Of a stretch of DNA of 15,649 nt, positions 1-6,866 are shown piece after piece (within the stretch, counting starts at the first letter, position 1; every line of letters begins with the position of its first letter). The stretch is from NCBI GenBank assembly GCA_959606705.1, contig CAUHLX010000017.1, forward strand, positions 1 to 15,649, in the 5' to 3' direction. A model generated the notes under the pieces. It did no database searches. It saw nothing but the letters and a program-made list of their open reading frames with translations, and was not told the DNA's origin. The position numbers and the translations under genes were made by a program. The DNA is from an uncultured Bacillota bacterium. Its GTDB lineage: Bacteria > Bacillota > Clostridia > Peptostreptococcales > Anaerovoracaceae.

Positions 1-606
1 ACACAGCGACGCCGCCGTGGAATCCATAACTCCCAAGCCTTGATCCAACAAATCCTTGTGGGTCAGCCGATCAAATTTCTTAGCGTGGGGATTGGTCTCC
101 GGGTCGGAATCGTAGACCGCGTCCACCTTTTTGGCCAGCAGAATGACATCCGCCTCGATCTCAGCGGCGCGCAGGGCCGCGGTGGTGTCGGTGGAAAAGA
201 ACGGATTGCCCGTACCCGCGGCAAAGATCACCACGTTATTCTTGGCCAGATGCGACATCGCCCGGCGCCGGATATAAGGCTCCGCAATTTCCCGCATTTC
301 GATGGCGGTCTGCACTCTCGTAGGAATCCCTTTCGCTTCAAAAGCGTCCTGCAGCGCCAGAGAATTGATGACGGTGGCCATCATTCCCATGTAATCGGCC
401 GTGGCCCGGTCCATGCTCTTGCTGGTCCTGCCCCTCCAGAAATTCCCGCCGCCTACTACTACGGCCACCTGCACTCCCGCTTCGGTGATTTTCTTAATCT
501 GACCCGCGACCATGGAGAGCATATCTTCGTCCAGTCCGGTTTTCTTTTCTCCCGCCAGCGCTTCTCCGCTGATCTTGAGAATGATTCTCTTATATTTGGG
601 CTCCAT
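1..606 (-). CDS. pyrH: UMP kinase, 3' end beyond window
   Basis: Uridylate kinase of the bacterial amino-acid-kinase fold. It phosphorylates UMP to UDP with ATP in cytosolic pyrimidine nucleotide synthesis. The 202 residues present include the N-terminal KISGEAL segment (11-17), the GGGN phosphate loop (52-55), the DRATADYMGM stretch (67-76) and GTGNPFFSTD (131-140). The sequence stops inside the conserved MDSTAASLC region, so roughly 35 residues of a usual ~240 are missing to the left. The start is the ATG at 606, preceded by AAAGGATG. In most Bacillota pyrH directly follows tsf. Here a DUF975-like gene ends 64 bp upstream and tsf is about 5.2 kb away, with an extended -10 promoter in the gap. 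Identity is essentially certain. frr would be expected next but cannot be seen. Confidence 0.97.
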   Translation of the reverse strand, partial: MEPKYKRIILKISGEALAGEKKTGLDEDMLSMVAGQIKKITEAGVQVAVVVGGGNFWRGRTSKSMDRATADYMGMMATVINSLALQDAFEAKGIPTRVQTAIEMREIAEPYIRRRAMSHLAKNNVVIFAAGTGNPFFSTDTTAALRAAEIEADVILLAKKVDAVYDSDPETNPHAKKFDRLTHKDLLDQGLGVMDSTAASLC

Positions 607-645
607 CGGTTCATCCTTTCTAGTTTATTCAAAATGACTCGTATA

Positions 646-654
646 ATTATACCA
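646..654 (-). promoter_or_regulatory. Extended -10 promoter for pyrH
   Basis: Reading the minus strand, TGGTATAAT is an exact extended -10 (TGnTATAAT), about 40 nt before the pyrH ATG. No good -35 lies upstream, which is tolerable for extended -10 promoters. The -10 overlaps a perfect 12-bp palindrome, GTATAATTATAC (641-652). A separate promoter makes sense because pyrH is cut off from rpsB-tsf. Inference from motif only. Confidence 0.6.
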
Positions 655-670
655 TATTGAAATTATTTGT

Positions 671-1534
671 TCATCTGTTTTCCGAACTTTTGTGACGTTT
701 TCCGGGAATTGATTCTCCCAGGCTTTTTCCGGCCGGCGGAAGCAGATCCTCGGCGAAGCCCACGCAGGCCAGACCCCAATAGGGCAGGATCAGACAATAG
801 AACGCCATAAGCACAAGCCAATTTACCACGCCAAATCCCGACGCTGCGGCAAAGACAATCCCGCCCGCAGCCGCACTTGCCAGATACGTGCCAATGCCAC
901 GCATGGCAATCATATATATAAGCAGGAGCAGACAGCCCCACCATCCCAAGCCAAACCAGAATCCGATCCAGGGACTCACGTTTCCCTTCATTCTTTGGAA
1001 GGACTCCTTTCCCAGCCGAATGGGCGAAGCTTCGTTCCCATTCAGATAGAGATACGGATATAAAAAAAGGCTGCCGGAGAGCCAGATGAGCGCCACGAAA
1101 TAAACCACCATGAAAACAAGCAGGACCAGCAGACTCATCATAATAGAGCATTTCTGTGCCACGGCGGCGCCCACGAAATAAATGATCGAAGCCAGAGCTT
1201 TCATCAGCAGCAGGACCAAGCCGACCCACAACGCCGATAAAAATCGTTTTCCCGTCCTAAAATAGGTAAAAATCGTGGAAATCCGCGGCGGATCGTCCTG
1301 CGCTCCGTTCCACAGTCGGAACATCACCAGCATCCCGCCCAAAGTAAGCGGGTATGTAAGCACGGTAATCACAAACTCAGGGACGGCTGCCACAAGGGGA
1401 AAGAACGCCGCGATCATCAGGAACAGTAACTGCAGGATGCTTGCTCCCTGCATTGCCAACGAAGCCGCCAACAGCAGCTTCCGGTTTTTTTGATACAGGC
1501 GAAAGGCCCTCTTGCGAATTTGACGATTTTCCAT
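671..1534 (-). CDS. DUF975-like integral membrane protein
   Basis: A 287-residue polytopic membrane protein of unknown function. Hydrophobic segments lie at about 21-45, 48-75, 98-122, 130-160, 188-210, 218-235 and 238-262, with a basic N-terminus (RKRAFRLYQKNRK) and a basic C-terminal tail. The pattern resembles DUF975 proteins of Clostridia: a short basic start, a YPLTLGG turn, an FxYFRTGKRF loop, a LYPYLYL segment and an ESFQRMKGN loop. That match is from memory and weak in sequence. The start is the ATG at 1534, with AAGGAG about 9 nt upstream. A 6-bp unit (CCTTGT on the plus strand) is repeated three times at 1545-1562, just before the ribosome binding site. A promoter at 1621-1649 suggests its own transcript. 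pyrH follows after 64 bp. No enzymatic motif is visible. Confidence 0.75.
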   Translation of the reverse strand: MENRQIRKRAFRLYQKNRKLLLAASLAMQGASILQLLFLMIAAFFPLVAAVPEFVITVLTYPLTLGGMLVMFRLWNGAQDDPPRISTIFTYFRTGKRFLSALWVGLVLLLMKALASIIYFVGAAVAQKCSIMMSLLVLLVFMVVYFVALIWLSGSLFLYPYLYLNGNEASPIRLGKESFQRMKGNVSPWIGFWFGLGWWGCLLLLIYMIAMRGIGTYLASAAAGGIVFAAASGFGVVNWLVLMAFYCLILPYWGLACVGFAEDLLPPAGKSLGESIPGKRHKSSENR

Positions 1535-1620
1535 CTTAGCTTCTCCTTGTCCTTGTCCTTGTCCGATCCGACCACGAATCCGTCCCTCCAGAATGGCCCG
1601 CTACTCTGCTGTTTTCTTCT

Positions 1621-1649
1621 AGTTTACCTCAGTTCCACTCTTTCGTCAA
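1621..1649 (-). promoter_or_regulatory. Sigma-A type promoter for the DUF975-like gene
   Basis: On the minus strand, TTGACG (1649-1644), a 17-nt spacer and TAAACT (1626-1621) form a plausible housekeeping promoter. The 5' untranslated region would be about 80 nt. It lies downstream of the aminopeptidase terminator, so the gene is probably transcribed independently. Confidence 0.5.
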
Positions 1650-1702
1650 TTTTCCATAATTTCTACAATCCAGCTTCATCATGTCACTCGTTTGCGGCAA
1701 CG

Positions 1703-1742
1703 AAAAAGACGGCCGCACGGTGGAAGAGCAGTCGTCTTTTTT
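1703..1742 (-). terminator. Intrinsic terminator after the M18 aminopeptidase gene
   Basis: Arms AAAAAGACG (1703-1711) and CGTCTTTTT (1733-1741) pair perfectly over 9 bp with a 21-nt loop. On the minus strand the right-hand arm ends in a T run, 20 nt past the aminopeptidase stop codon. The large loop makes the stem less stable than a typical terminator. Confidence 0.55.
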
Positions 1743-1761
1743 AGTGTTTTGCGTGGTTTTG

Positions 1762-3156
1762 TTATCGGTTCGCCCAGAAAGCTCCGTAAGCCAGGTAGGC
1801 CATGTAAATGTCGTACTTGCCCGCCACTTCGTAAGGCGCGTGCATGGAGAGGACCGGAACGCCGCAGTCCAGCACATCCATCCCTTTGTTGGCCAGAATA
1901 TAGGCGATGGTCCCGCCGCCGCCTTCATCCACCTTGCCCATTTCGGCGGACTGACAGCAGACACCCGCTCGATTGAAAATGCCTCGAACGGCGCCCAGAA
2001 ACTCCGCGTTGGCGTCGGAGGCTCCCGACTTTCCTCTGGCTCCGGTATACTTGTTGATGCAGATTCCCGCACCGAGATAGGCGGCGTTCTTCTTCTCCAT
2101 AACCTCCGGATAATTGGGGTCGAAGGCCGCGGTTACGTCGGCGGACAGGCAGGCGGACCGGGAGAGCAGCCGCTGCAGGGCATAGGGACTGACGATCCCG
2201 CTCTTTTCCAGAAGCTCCATTAAGAAAAGTTCAAAGTTTTGGGATTCCATTCCGGTGTTCCCCATGCTTCCCACTTCCTCTTTATCCGACAGAATGCAGA
2301 CCGCCGTCCGTTCCGGGCGCTCCAGCTCCAACAGGGCTCGCACTCCCGGATAAGCGCAGACCTTATCATCCTGACCATAAGCTGCCACCATGCTTTCGTC
2401 GAAGCCCAGCGACCTGGCCGGAAACGCCGGAACCACTTCGATTTCCGCGCTGGCGAAATCCGCCTCGCAAATCCCGTACTTCTTTTCCAGCAGCTTCATT
2501 ACGCCGGCCTTCACCGCCTCCTTTTCCGTGTCCGCCAGCGGAACGGAGCCCACCAGAACGTTCAAATCTTCCCCTTTGACGCCGGTGGAAAGAGGCTTCT
2601 TTCCCTGCTGCCCCGCCAGATGCGGAAGCAAATCCGTGATGGTGAAAATCGGATCCTCCGGTGCTTCTCCGATGTTCACCTCCGCCGTTTCCCCCGTATC
2701 CTTTACGATGACACCGTGGAGCGCCAAAGGAATCGCTGTCCACTGATACTTTTTGATCCCGCCGTAATAATGTGTCTTGAACAGAGCCAGCTCACCGTCC
2801 TCATAAAGCGGCCTCTGTTTCAAATCCAGCCGCGGGGAATCAATGTGAGCTCCTACCACCCGGACGCCGTCCGTCAGCGGCTGCTCCCCGATCACCGCCA
2901 GGAACATGCTCTTTCCGCGATTTACATAATAGACCCGATCACCCGGCTTCAGTGTTTCCGCCGTCTCCACTCCGCGAAAGCCCGCGGCCTCCGCCATTTC
3001 ACGGACTCGTGCCACCGCCTCTCTCTCGGTTTTGGCCGAATTCAGAAACTCCATATACTCGCGGGAAAACGCAAAGATTCGTTCCCGTTCTTCCTCCGTC
3101 ACGGATTTCCATCCGCCGGTCTGCTGCGCGTTCATTGTTTTTTCTTCGATTCCCAT
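1762..3156 (-). CDS. M18 family zinc aminopeptidase
   Basis: Cytosolic metallo-aminopeptidase of peptidase family M18, releasing N-terminal residues from peptides during peptide turnover. Numbered from the upstream TTG at 3171, the expected dinuclear metal ligands and catalytic residues are visible: His109 in GAHIDSPRLD, Asp268/269 in YGQDDKVCAY, Glu298/299 in SDKEEVGSMGNTGM, Asp345 in LSADVTAAFDPN and His444 in LSMHAPYEV. The preferred start is the ATG at 3156, giving 464 residues. GGGAGG lies 7 nt before it, whereas the upstream TTG at 3171 and ATG at 3162 overlap or abut that site. Length fits bacterial M18 enzymes (about 430-470). The gene has its own promoter (3188-3217) and a likely terminator, so it is probably monocistronic. 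It is divergent from the S41 peptidase gene. Family certain; substrate preference unknown. Confidence 0.95.
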   Translation of the reverse strand: MGIEEKTMNAQQTGGWKSVTEEERERIFAFSREYMEFLNSAKTEREAVARVREMAEAAGFRGVETAETLKPGDRVYYVNRGKSMFLAVIGEQPLTDGVRVVGAHIDSPRLDLKQRPLYEDGELALFKTHYYGGIKKYQWTAIPLALHGVIVKDTGETAEVNIGEAPEDPIFTITDLLPHLAGQQGKKPLSTGVKGEDLNVLVGSVPLADTEKEAVKAGVMKLLEKKYGICEADFASAEIEVVPAFPARSLGFDESMVAAYGQDDKVCAYPGVRALLELERPERTAVCILSDKEEVGSMGNTGMESQNFELFLMELLEKSGIVSPYALQRLLSRSACLSADVTAAFDPNYPEVMEKKNAAYLGAGICINKYTGARGKSGASDANAEFLGAVRGIFNRAGVCCQSAEMGKVDEGGGGTIAYILANKGMDVLDCGVPVLSMHAPYEVAGKYDIYMAYLAYGAFWANR

Positions 3157-3187
3157 GTTCATCCCTCCCAAATATTAGTATGCTCTT

Positions 3188-3217
3188 ATTCTAGCACATC
3201 CATGCCCGTTCCTTCAA
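3188..3217 (-). promoter_or_regulatory. Promoter for the M18 aminopeptidase gene
   Basis: On the minus strand, TTGAAG (3217-3212), an 18-nt spacer and TAGAAT (3193-3188) with an upstream TG (TGCTAGAAT) make a good extended sigma-A promoter. Transcription would start near 3181, giving a leader of only about 25 nt that carries GGGAGG. Confidence 0.65.
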
Positions 3218-3313
3218 TCATCATGGGAACGAAAATCAGAAGGAAGGCTGCGTCGAATACCAGGAGCTGGTCCGATAAAAATCGACTCTTCACCCTTCTT
3301 TTTCCGGTTTTCA

Positions 3314-3322
3314 TGTTATAAT
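3314..3322 (+). promoter_or_regulatory. Extended -10 promoter for the S41/SLH gene
   Basis: TGTTATAAT is a perfect extended -10 (TGnTATAAT). No clear -35 hexamer lies 17 nt upstream. Transcription from about 3329 would give an unusually long, hairpin-rich leader of about 225 nt before the ATG at 3554. Confidence 0.6.
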
Positions 3323-3553
3323 AGCCCATAGGCCGTGAAGCGGCTATTTCACCACATCTTACCTCTTGGCACCCGGGCGGCAAAGCCGCCTGCTGTCCGT
3401 TTTGCCGACAATTCGCGTTCGGACGCTCTTTGGGCAAAAAGGCAACGCCGTGGAGATCAAAAGACATGGTATCAGATTGAAATCCCCTTGCGAACATCGG
3501 GGCAATCAACGGATGAATCAAGAAATTTCAAGTGAAAACGGAGGACTATTTTA
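3323..3553 (+). other. Long structured 5' leader of the S41/SLH gene
   Basis: This gene-free stretch holds several hairpins. The strongest is GGCGGC-AAA-GCCGCC (3376-3390). Others are GCCG-TGAAG-CGGC near 3333, a GTCCG/CGGAC pairing across about 3395-3425, a TTGCC/GGCAA pairing, and CCCC...GGGG near 3485-3505. GGAGG (3540-3544) sits 9 nt before the start codon. I could not match it to a riboswitch family I know. It may be a cis-regulatory RNA or simply a long leader. Open frames across it look spurious. Confidence 0.4.
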
Positions 3554-5401
3554 ATGAATGCTTTGAAACGTGTACTGCCCCTGCTTCTGGTCTTTGTGCT
3601 TTGCTTCGGCACCCCTGTGCTGGCCGCGGAGCCGGAAACCTCCCCCACGACGGAAACGGTGAAACCCGAAGCACCGGAAAAATCCGAAGTGCCGGCCGAG
3701 GTGGCGGAAAAACGGCAGAAGGATCTGGACCTTTTGTATCAAACCTTGAAAGAACAGCATCCCAATCTGTTCGCCGTCACGGAAGAATCGGTTTTTCTGG
3801 CCAAGAAGGCGGAGATCGAACGGAGCCTTTCGCAGGATTCGGACCTGCGGTTTATAATCGAGCTTCAAGAATTAGTGGCACTGGCGAAGGATTCTCACAC
3901 TTCGACCAGCTTGACCTCCGCCATCACCGACTACAGCATGTACCCGCTGGCGATCAAATACTACGCGGGCAGTTGGGTGGTGACCACCGTGGAGGAAAGC
4001 GACAGCTCCTATCTGGGACAAATTGCCACGGAGATCAACGGCAAGCCCATCGAGGAGGTCATCGAAGTCTTTTCCCAGCTCTTCAGCAGCGACAACCGGA
4101 TTCGCCTGCGCCGTCAATTTGAGCAGTCGTGGTATGTGGCGGACCTTCTGGAAGCGATGGGAATCGCCAAGCCTGGCGAAGACGTTACCTTGACCGTCCG
4201 CGACGCCTCCGGAAAAACATCCGAACTCTCCGTATCTCCCATGAACATGGACCAGCTGGAAACCGCCAAGCTGGTAAAGCTCGCATCACTGCGTACCTCC
4301 GTTCCCGTGACGGAACGGGATAGAACGAAATATTATAAGCTGGAAAAGCTCAACTCGGATACGCTGTATATCCAGTACAATTCCTGCCGGGAGGACCCCG
4401 AGCTGCCGATGGAAACCTTCCACGGACAGGTCACGGATGAGTTGAAGGCCTCCGGGGCAAAGCAGGTAATCTTTGATCTGCGTTACAACGGCGGAGGCTC
4501 CGACGGTGTCCTGATTCCCCTCATCGTATTGGCAAACCGCCTGATTTCCGAGGAAGAGGCGCGCGTGTTCTGTCTGGTGGAGGAAGGCACCTTTTCCTCG
4601 GCGGTCATCAACGCTATGGAATTGAAGGAAGCGGGGGCGATCCTGGTAGGCGGTCCTACCGGCGGAAGCGTGGACCACTTCGGCTCCGTAGGTTCTTTTA
4701 CGCTCCCCCACACCGGTCTTCAAGTCGGGTATTCGCAAAAGAACATCGAACTGGACAGCCTGCTGGCGGAAGCCGCCAAATACGGTGTGGAACCCATCCG
4801 TCCCGATGTGGTCTCACAGCAGACAGTGAGCGACTATCTGGCGGGGGTCGACACTGCGGTGGCGGACATTTTGAAAAACGGCGCTTCCATGGAGGCGGTC
4901 CGTGAGCCGAAGGAGCCTCTCACCCGCGGTCTTTTGATCAGCATGCTGGCGGAAGCCGCCGGTCAGAAGCTTCCCCCCGTCAACGACGGTTCCTCCGAGG
5001 AAGTGTATTTGGAACGCTTTCCCGACGTATTCAAGTTTGCCTGGTATGCTTCCGCGGTGGAATGGGCCGCCGAGGAAGGCATCGTCTCGGGAACGCCCGC
5101 CGGCAATTTCGAGCCCAACCGCCCGGTGACCCGGGAGGAGCTGGCGGTCATTTTCGATGGGTTTATCAGCACTCAGAGCCCGAAGATCAAGGCTGCCGGC
5201 AGCTCTGACTCCAGCGTGAGCGGCGAGACGGTGTTTTCCGATGCCGCCGCCATCGGCTCCTGGGCCAGGGCTTCCGTGGAAAGAATGCGCAAGGCCGGGA
5301 TTCTGAACGGAAGAACGGACGGGAGCTTCGATCCCAAGGGCACCGCGGTTTACTCCGAAGCCGAAACCATGATCAAACAGCTGTCCTTAATTAAGAAGTA
5401 A
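3554..5401 (+). CDS. Secreted S41-family peptidase with C-terminal SLH repeats
   Basis: A 615-residue exported protein. Residues 1-24 form a signal peptide ending VLA|AE, followed by a Pro/Thr/Glu-rich linker to about 50. Residues 51-130 form an S41-type N-domain with KDSHTS (112-117), matching the D-x-H-T motif of tricorn/IRBP-like S41 peptidases. Residues 140-228 look PDZ-like. The core holds RYNGGGSD (310-317) and TFSSAV (346-351), where Ser348 or Ser349 is the likely nucleophile. From about 455 to 610 there are SLH-like repeats with EWAAEEGIVSGTPAGNFEP and RMRKAGILNGRTDGSFDP signatures, which bind secondary cell-wall polymer. This predicts a serine peptidase held on the cell wall. It is the only plus-strand gene in the left part and splits tsf from pyrH. 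The start has GGAGG 9 nt upstream. Family confident; substrate and activity unknown. Confidence 0.88.
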   Translation: MNALKRVLPLLLVFVLCFGTPVLAAEPETSPTTETVKPEAPEKSEVPAEVAEKRQKDLDLLYQTLKEQHPNLFAVTEESVFLAKKAEIERSLSQDSDLRFIIELQELVALAKDSHTSTSLTSAITDYSMYPLAIKYYAGSWVVTTVEESDSSYLGQIATEINGKPIEEVIEVFSQLFSSDNRIRLRRQFEQSWYVADLLEAMGIAKPGEDVTLTVRDASGKTSELSVSPMNMDQLETAKLVKLASLRTSVPVTERDRTKYYKLEKLNSDTLYIQYNSCREDPELPMETFHGQVTDELKASGAKQVIFDLRYNGGGSDGVLIPLIVLANRLISEEEARVFCLVEEGTFSSAVINAMELKEAGAILVGGPTGGSVDHFGSVGSFTLPHTGLQVGYSQKNIELDSLLAEAAKYGVEPIRPDVVSQQTVSDYLAGVDTAVADILKNGASMEAVREPKEPLTRGLLISMLAEAAGQKLPPVNDGSSEEVYLERFPDVFKFAWYASAVEWAAEEGIVSGTPAGNFEPNRPVTREELAVIFDGFISTQSPKIKAAGSSDSSVSGETVFSDAAAIGSWARASVERMRKAGILNGRTDGSFDPKGTAVYSEAETMIKQLSLIKK

Positions 5402-5471
5402 TCGAAACGGACCTCCGGTCATTCGACTTAAAATCGAAACGGACCTTCGATCATTCGACTTAAAATCGAAA
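5400..5471 (+). repeat. 32-bp tandem duplication, 2.25 copies
   Basis: Copies at 5400-5431 and 5432-5463 differ at only two positions, and 8 bp of a third copy follow (5464-5471). The repeat begins inside the stop codon of the S41 gene. Each copy carries two TCGA sites and an 11-nt arm (GACCTCCGGTC or GACCTTCGATC) that can pair with GATCGGAGGTC at 5472-5482. Confidence 0.9.
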
Positions 5472-5489
5472 GATCGGAGGTCTCTTTTT
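5442..5489 (+). terminator. Intrinsic terminator of the S41/SLH gene
   Basis: GACCTTCGATC (5442-5452) pairs with GATCGGAGGTC (5472-5482) over 11 bp with one T-G wobble. An inner stem TTCGA (5454-5458) with TCGAA (5466-5470) stacks on it. CTCTTTTT follows directly. The first repeat copy offers an equally good alternative arm, GACCTCCGGTC (5410-5420). A further small hairpin GAGCT-GAGA-AGCTC lies at 5490-5503. Confidence 0.85.
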
Positions 5490-5540
5490 GAGCTGAGAAG
5501 CTCTTCCTTTTGGTTCCATATCCATGAGCGGAGCAGGGCA

Positions 5541-5731
5541 TTTCGACTTTTTAAAGAAAATTTCTCAATTTGGTCGAATAAATTGTTAAATTAAGGTAAA
5601 TATGTTTGCTAAACACCCCATTTAGACGCTGTTTTTCATTTCTTTCGACTTTACTTGATGAGATTTCTAAATCGGCCGAAAACCAGTTCTCTTTTTCGAC
5701 CGATTCGGGTCATCTTCTGAAAAAGGTCGAA
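5541..5731. repeat. Three 38-bp TTTCGAC...GGTCGAA units in a gene-free region
   Basis: Units at 5541-5578, 5643-5680 and 5694-5731 are each exactly 38 bp. Each begins TTTCGAC and ends GGTCGAA (GGCCGAA in the second), with a TTTCT or CTTCT core near the middle. By hand count, unit 1 matches units 2 and 3 at 22 and 24 of 38 positions, mostly at the ends. Starts are 102 and 51 bp apart, and within a unit the TCGA cores are 31 bp apart. Unit 3 has a perfect 8-bp inverted pair, TTTCGACC/GGTCGAAA. The rest of 5504-5778 is AT-rich and I see no open frame in it. Confidence 0.6.
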
Positions 5732-5778
5732 ATCCGGATGCCCATGTCCATGAACCCTTGATCGATCCTCTCCTCGCC

Positions 5779-5831
5779 AAAAAAACAAAAGACAAGCCAT
5801 GGTTTCCCCGGGCCCGCCTTTTGTTTTTTTT
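5779..5831 (-). terminator. Bidirectional-looking terminator after tsf
   Basis: AAAAAAACAAAAG (5779-5791) pairs perfectly with CTTTTGTTTTTTT (5818-5830), enclosing a GC-rich centre (GGGCCCGGGG on the minus strand). It begins about 22 nt past the tsf stop. Read on the minus strand, the stem ends in a T-rich run, as expected for an intrinsic terminator. The A/T symmetry suggests it could also stop plus-strand transcripts. Confidence 0.8.
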
Positions 5832-5852
5832 AGTTTATTTGTAAATTTATTA

Positions 5853-6776
5853 CTAATTTCCCATTTGTTTGGCTACTTCGGCCGCAAAGTCTTCTTCCTC
5901 GACTTCGATCCCTTCCCCTACCTCGTAGCGGATCATTTCAACGACCTTGATGGATTTGCCCACCGCCTTGCCGACGCTGTCGATATACTGCTGTACGGAC
6001 ATATCGTTATCCTTCACGAACTTCTGCTCCACCAGACAGGTTTCCTTCAGCTCTTTCTTCAGACGTCCCACAACCATCTTCTCAACGATGTCAGCGGGTT
6101 TGCCTTCGTTCAGCGCCTGCTGTACCAGAATCTTCTTTTCGCTCTCCAGGTATTCCGGATCGATGTAACTCTCGTCGATGAACTTGGGGTTCATGGAAGC
6201 GACCTGCATGGCCACGTCTCTGCCCATGTCTTTGATCTCGGCCAGGGAAGCCTCGGTCTCGAAGCCGACGATTACACCGATCTTTCCGCCGCCGTGAACG
6301 TAGCCCACGTAAACGGTTCCGGGCTTCTCGCACTTGACGAACCGGCGAACGTTCATGTTCTCACCGATCTTGGAGATCTTGGCGTTCAAGGCCTCCTTGA
6401 CATTGCCTTCTCCCTGGTAATCCAATTCCATGAAGGTATCCAGCTCCATGTCATTCCGGGCATTGGCCAGCGCCAGCGCGGCCAAATTCTCCACGAAGCC
6501 GATGAACTCCTCGTTCTTGGCGACGAAGTCCGTCTCGGAGTTTACTTCCACGATGGAGGCTTGTCTGCCGTCCTCGTCGAAGGCCATTCTCACCAGACCC
6601 TGAGCCGCCACGCGGCCGGCCTTTTTCGCGGCTTTCGCCAATCCTTTTTCTCTCAAGAGTTCAATTGCCTTATCCATATCCCCGTCAGCCTCGACGAGTA
6701 CCTTCTTGCAGTCCATCATGCCTGCGCCAGTGCTCTCGCGCAGTTCTTTTACCATGCTAGCGGTTACAGCTGCCAT
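5853..6776 (-). CDS. tsf: Translation elongation factor Ts
   Basis: EF-Ts, the cytosolic nucleotide-exchange factor that releases GDP from EF-Tu. The product is 307 residues. An N-terminal UBA-like domain (about 4-40: VKELRESTGAGMMDCKKVL) is followed by the EF-Tu-contacting TDFVAKNEEF motif (82-91) and dimerisation domains. The start is the ATG at 6776 (MAAVTASMVK), with AAGGAG about 10 nt upstream. Upstream in-frame codons as far as 6854 are not conserved-looking and have no ribosome site. rpsB ends 90 nt upstream, forming the usual rpsB-tsf operon. A strong terminator follows, so pyrH is not co-transcribed. Length is slightly above the 293 of Bacillus subtilis EF-Ts, within the family range. 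Confidence 0.98.
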   Translation of the reverse strand: MAAVTASMVKELRESTGAGMMDCKKVLVEADGDMDKAIELLREKGLAKAAKKAGRVAAQGLVRMAFDEDGRQASIVEVNSETDFVAKNEEFIGFVENLAALALANARNDMELDTFMELDYQGEGNVKEALNAKISKIGENMNVRRFVKCEKPGTVYVGYVHGGGKIGVIVGFETEASLAEIKDMGRDVAMQVASMNPKFIDESYIDPEYLESEKKILVQQALNEGKPADIVEKMVVGRLKKELKETCLVEQKFVKDNDMSVQQYIDSVGKAVGKSIKVVEMIRYEVGEGIEVEEEDFAAEVAKQMGN

Positions 6777-6866
6777 ATTGATGTCTCTCCTTTTCTGTTT
6801 ATCCATATTTTGTGATTCACTTGAAACGATGCCGGGAAATCCCGACATCGCCAATGGTTTCCTTAA

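Noticed and set aside
663..1229. 188-codon alternative minus-strand frame within the DUF975-like gene
   Set aside because: The overlapping frame 671-1534 has a ribosome site and a coherent membrane-helix pattern, while this frame has neither.
2239..3321. 360-codon plus-strand open frame opposite the M18 aminopeptidase gene
   Set aside because: The opposite strand encodes a full aminopeptidase with all metal ligands. The antisense product has no recognisable domain and its length follows from GC-biased third positions.
3370..3430. Possible ZTP or c-di-GMP riboswitch in the S41 leader
   Set aside because: Short matches such as CCGCCTG and CAAAGCC are present, but the full conserved cores and their order are not. 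No family could be supported by eye.
3186..3521. 111-codon minus-strand open frame upstream of the aminopeptidase gene
   Set aside because: It covers the promoters of both divergent genes, has no ribosome site and no domain. It is better explained as leader and promoter DNA.
5400..5731. CRISPR array
   Set aside because: The repeats are imperfect, few, unevenly spaced and lack unique spacers of constant length. No cas genes are nearby.
5799..6815. 338-codon plus-strand open frame opposite tsf
   Set aside because: It is wholly antisense to a certain tsf gene, has no suitable ribosome site and begins inside the tsf terminator. Its His/Leu-rich composition is that of a reverse-complement shadow.
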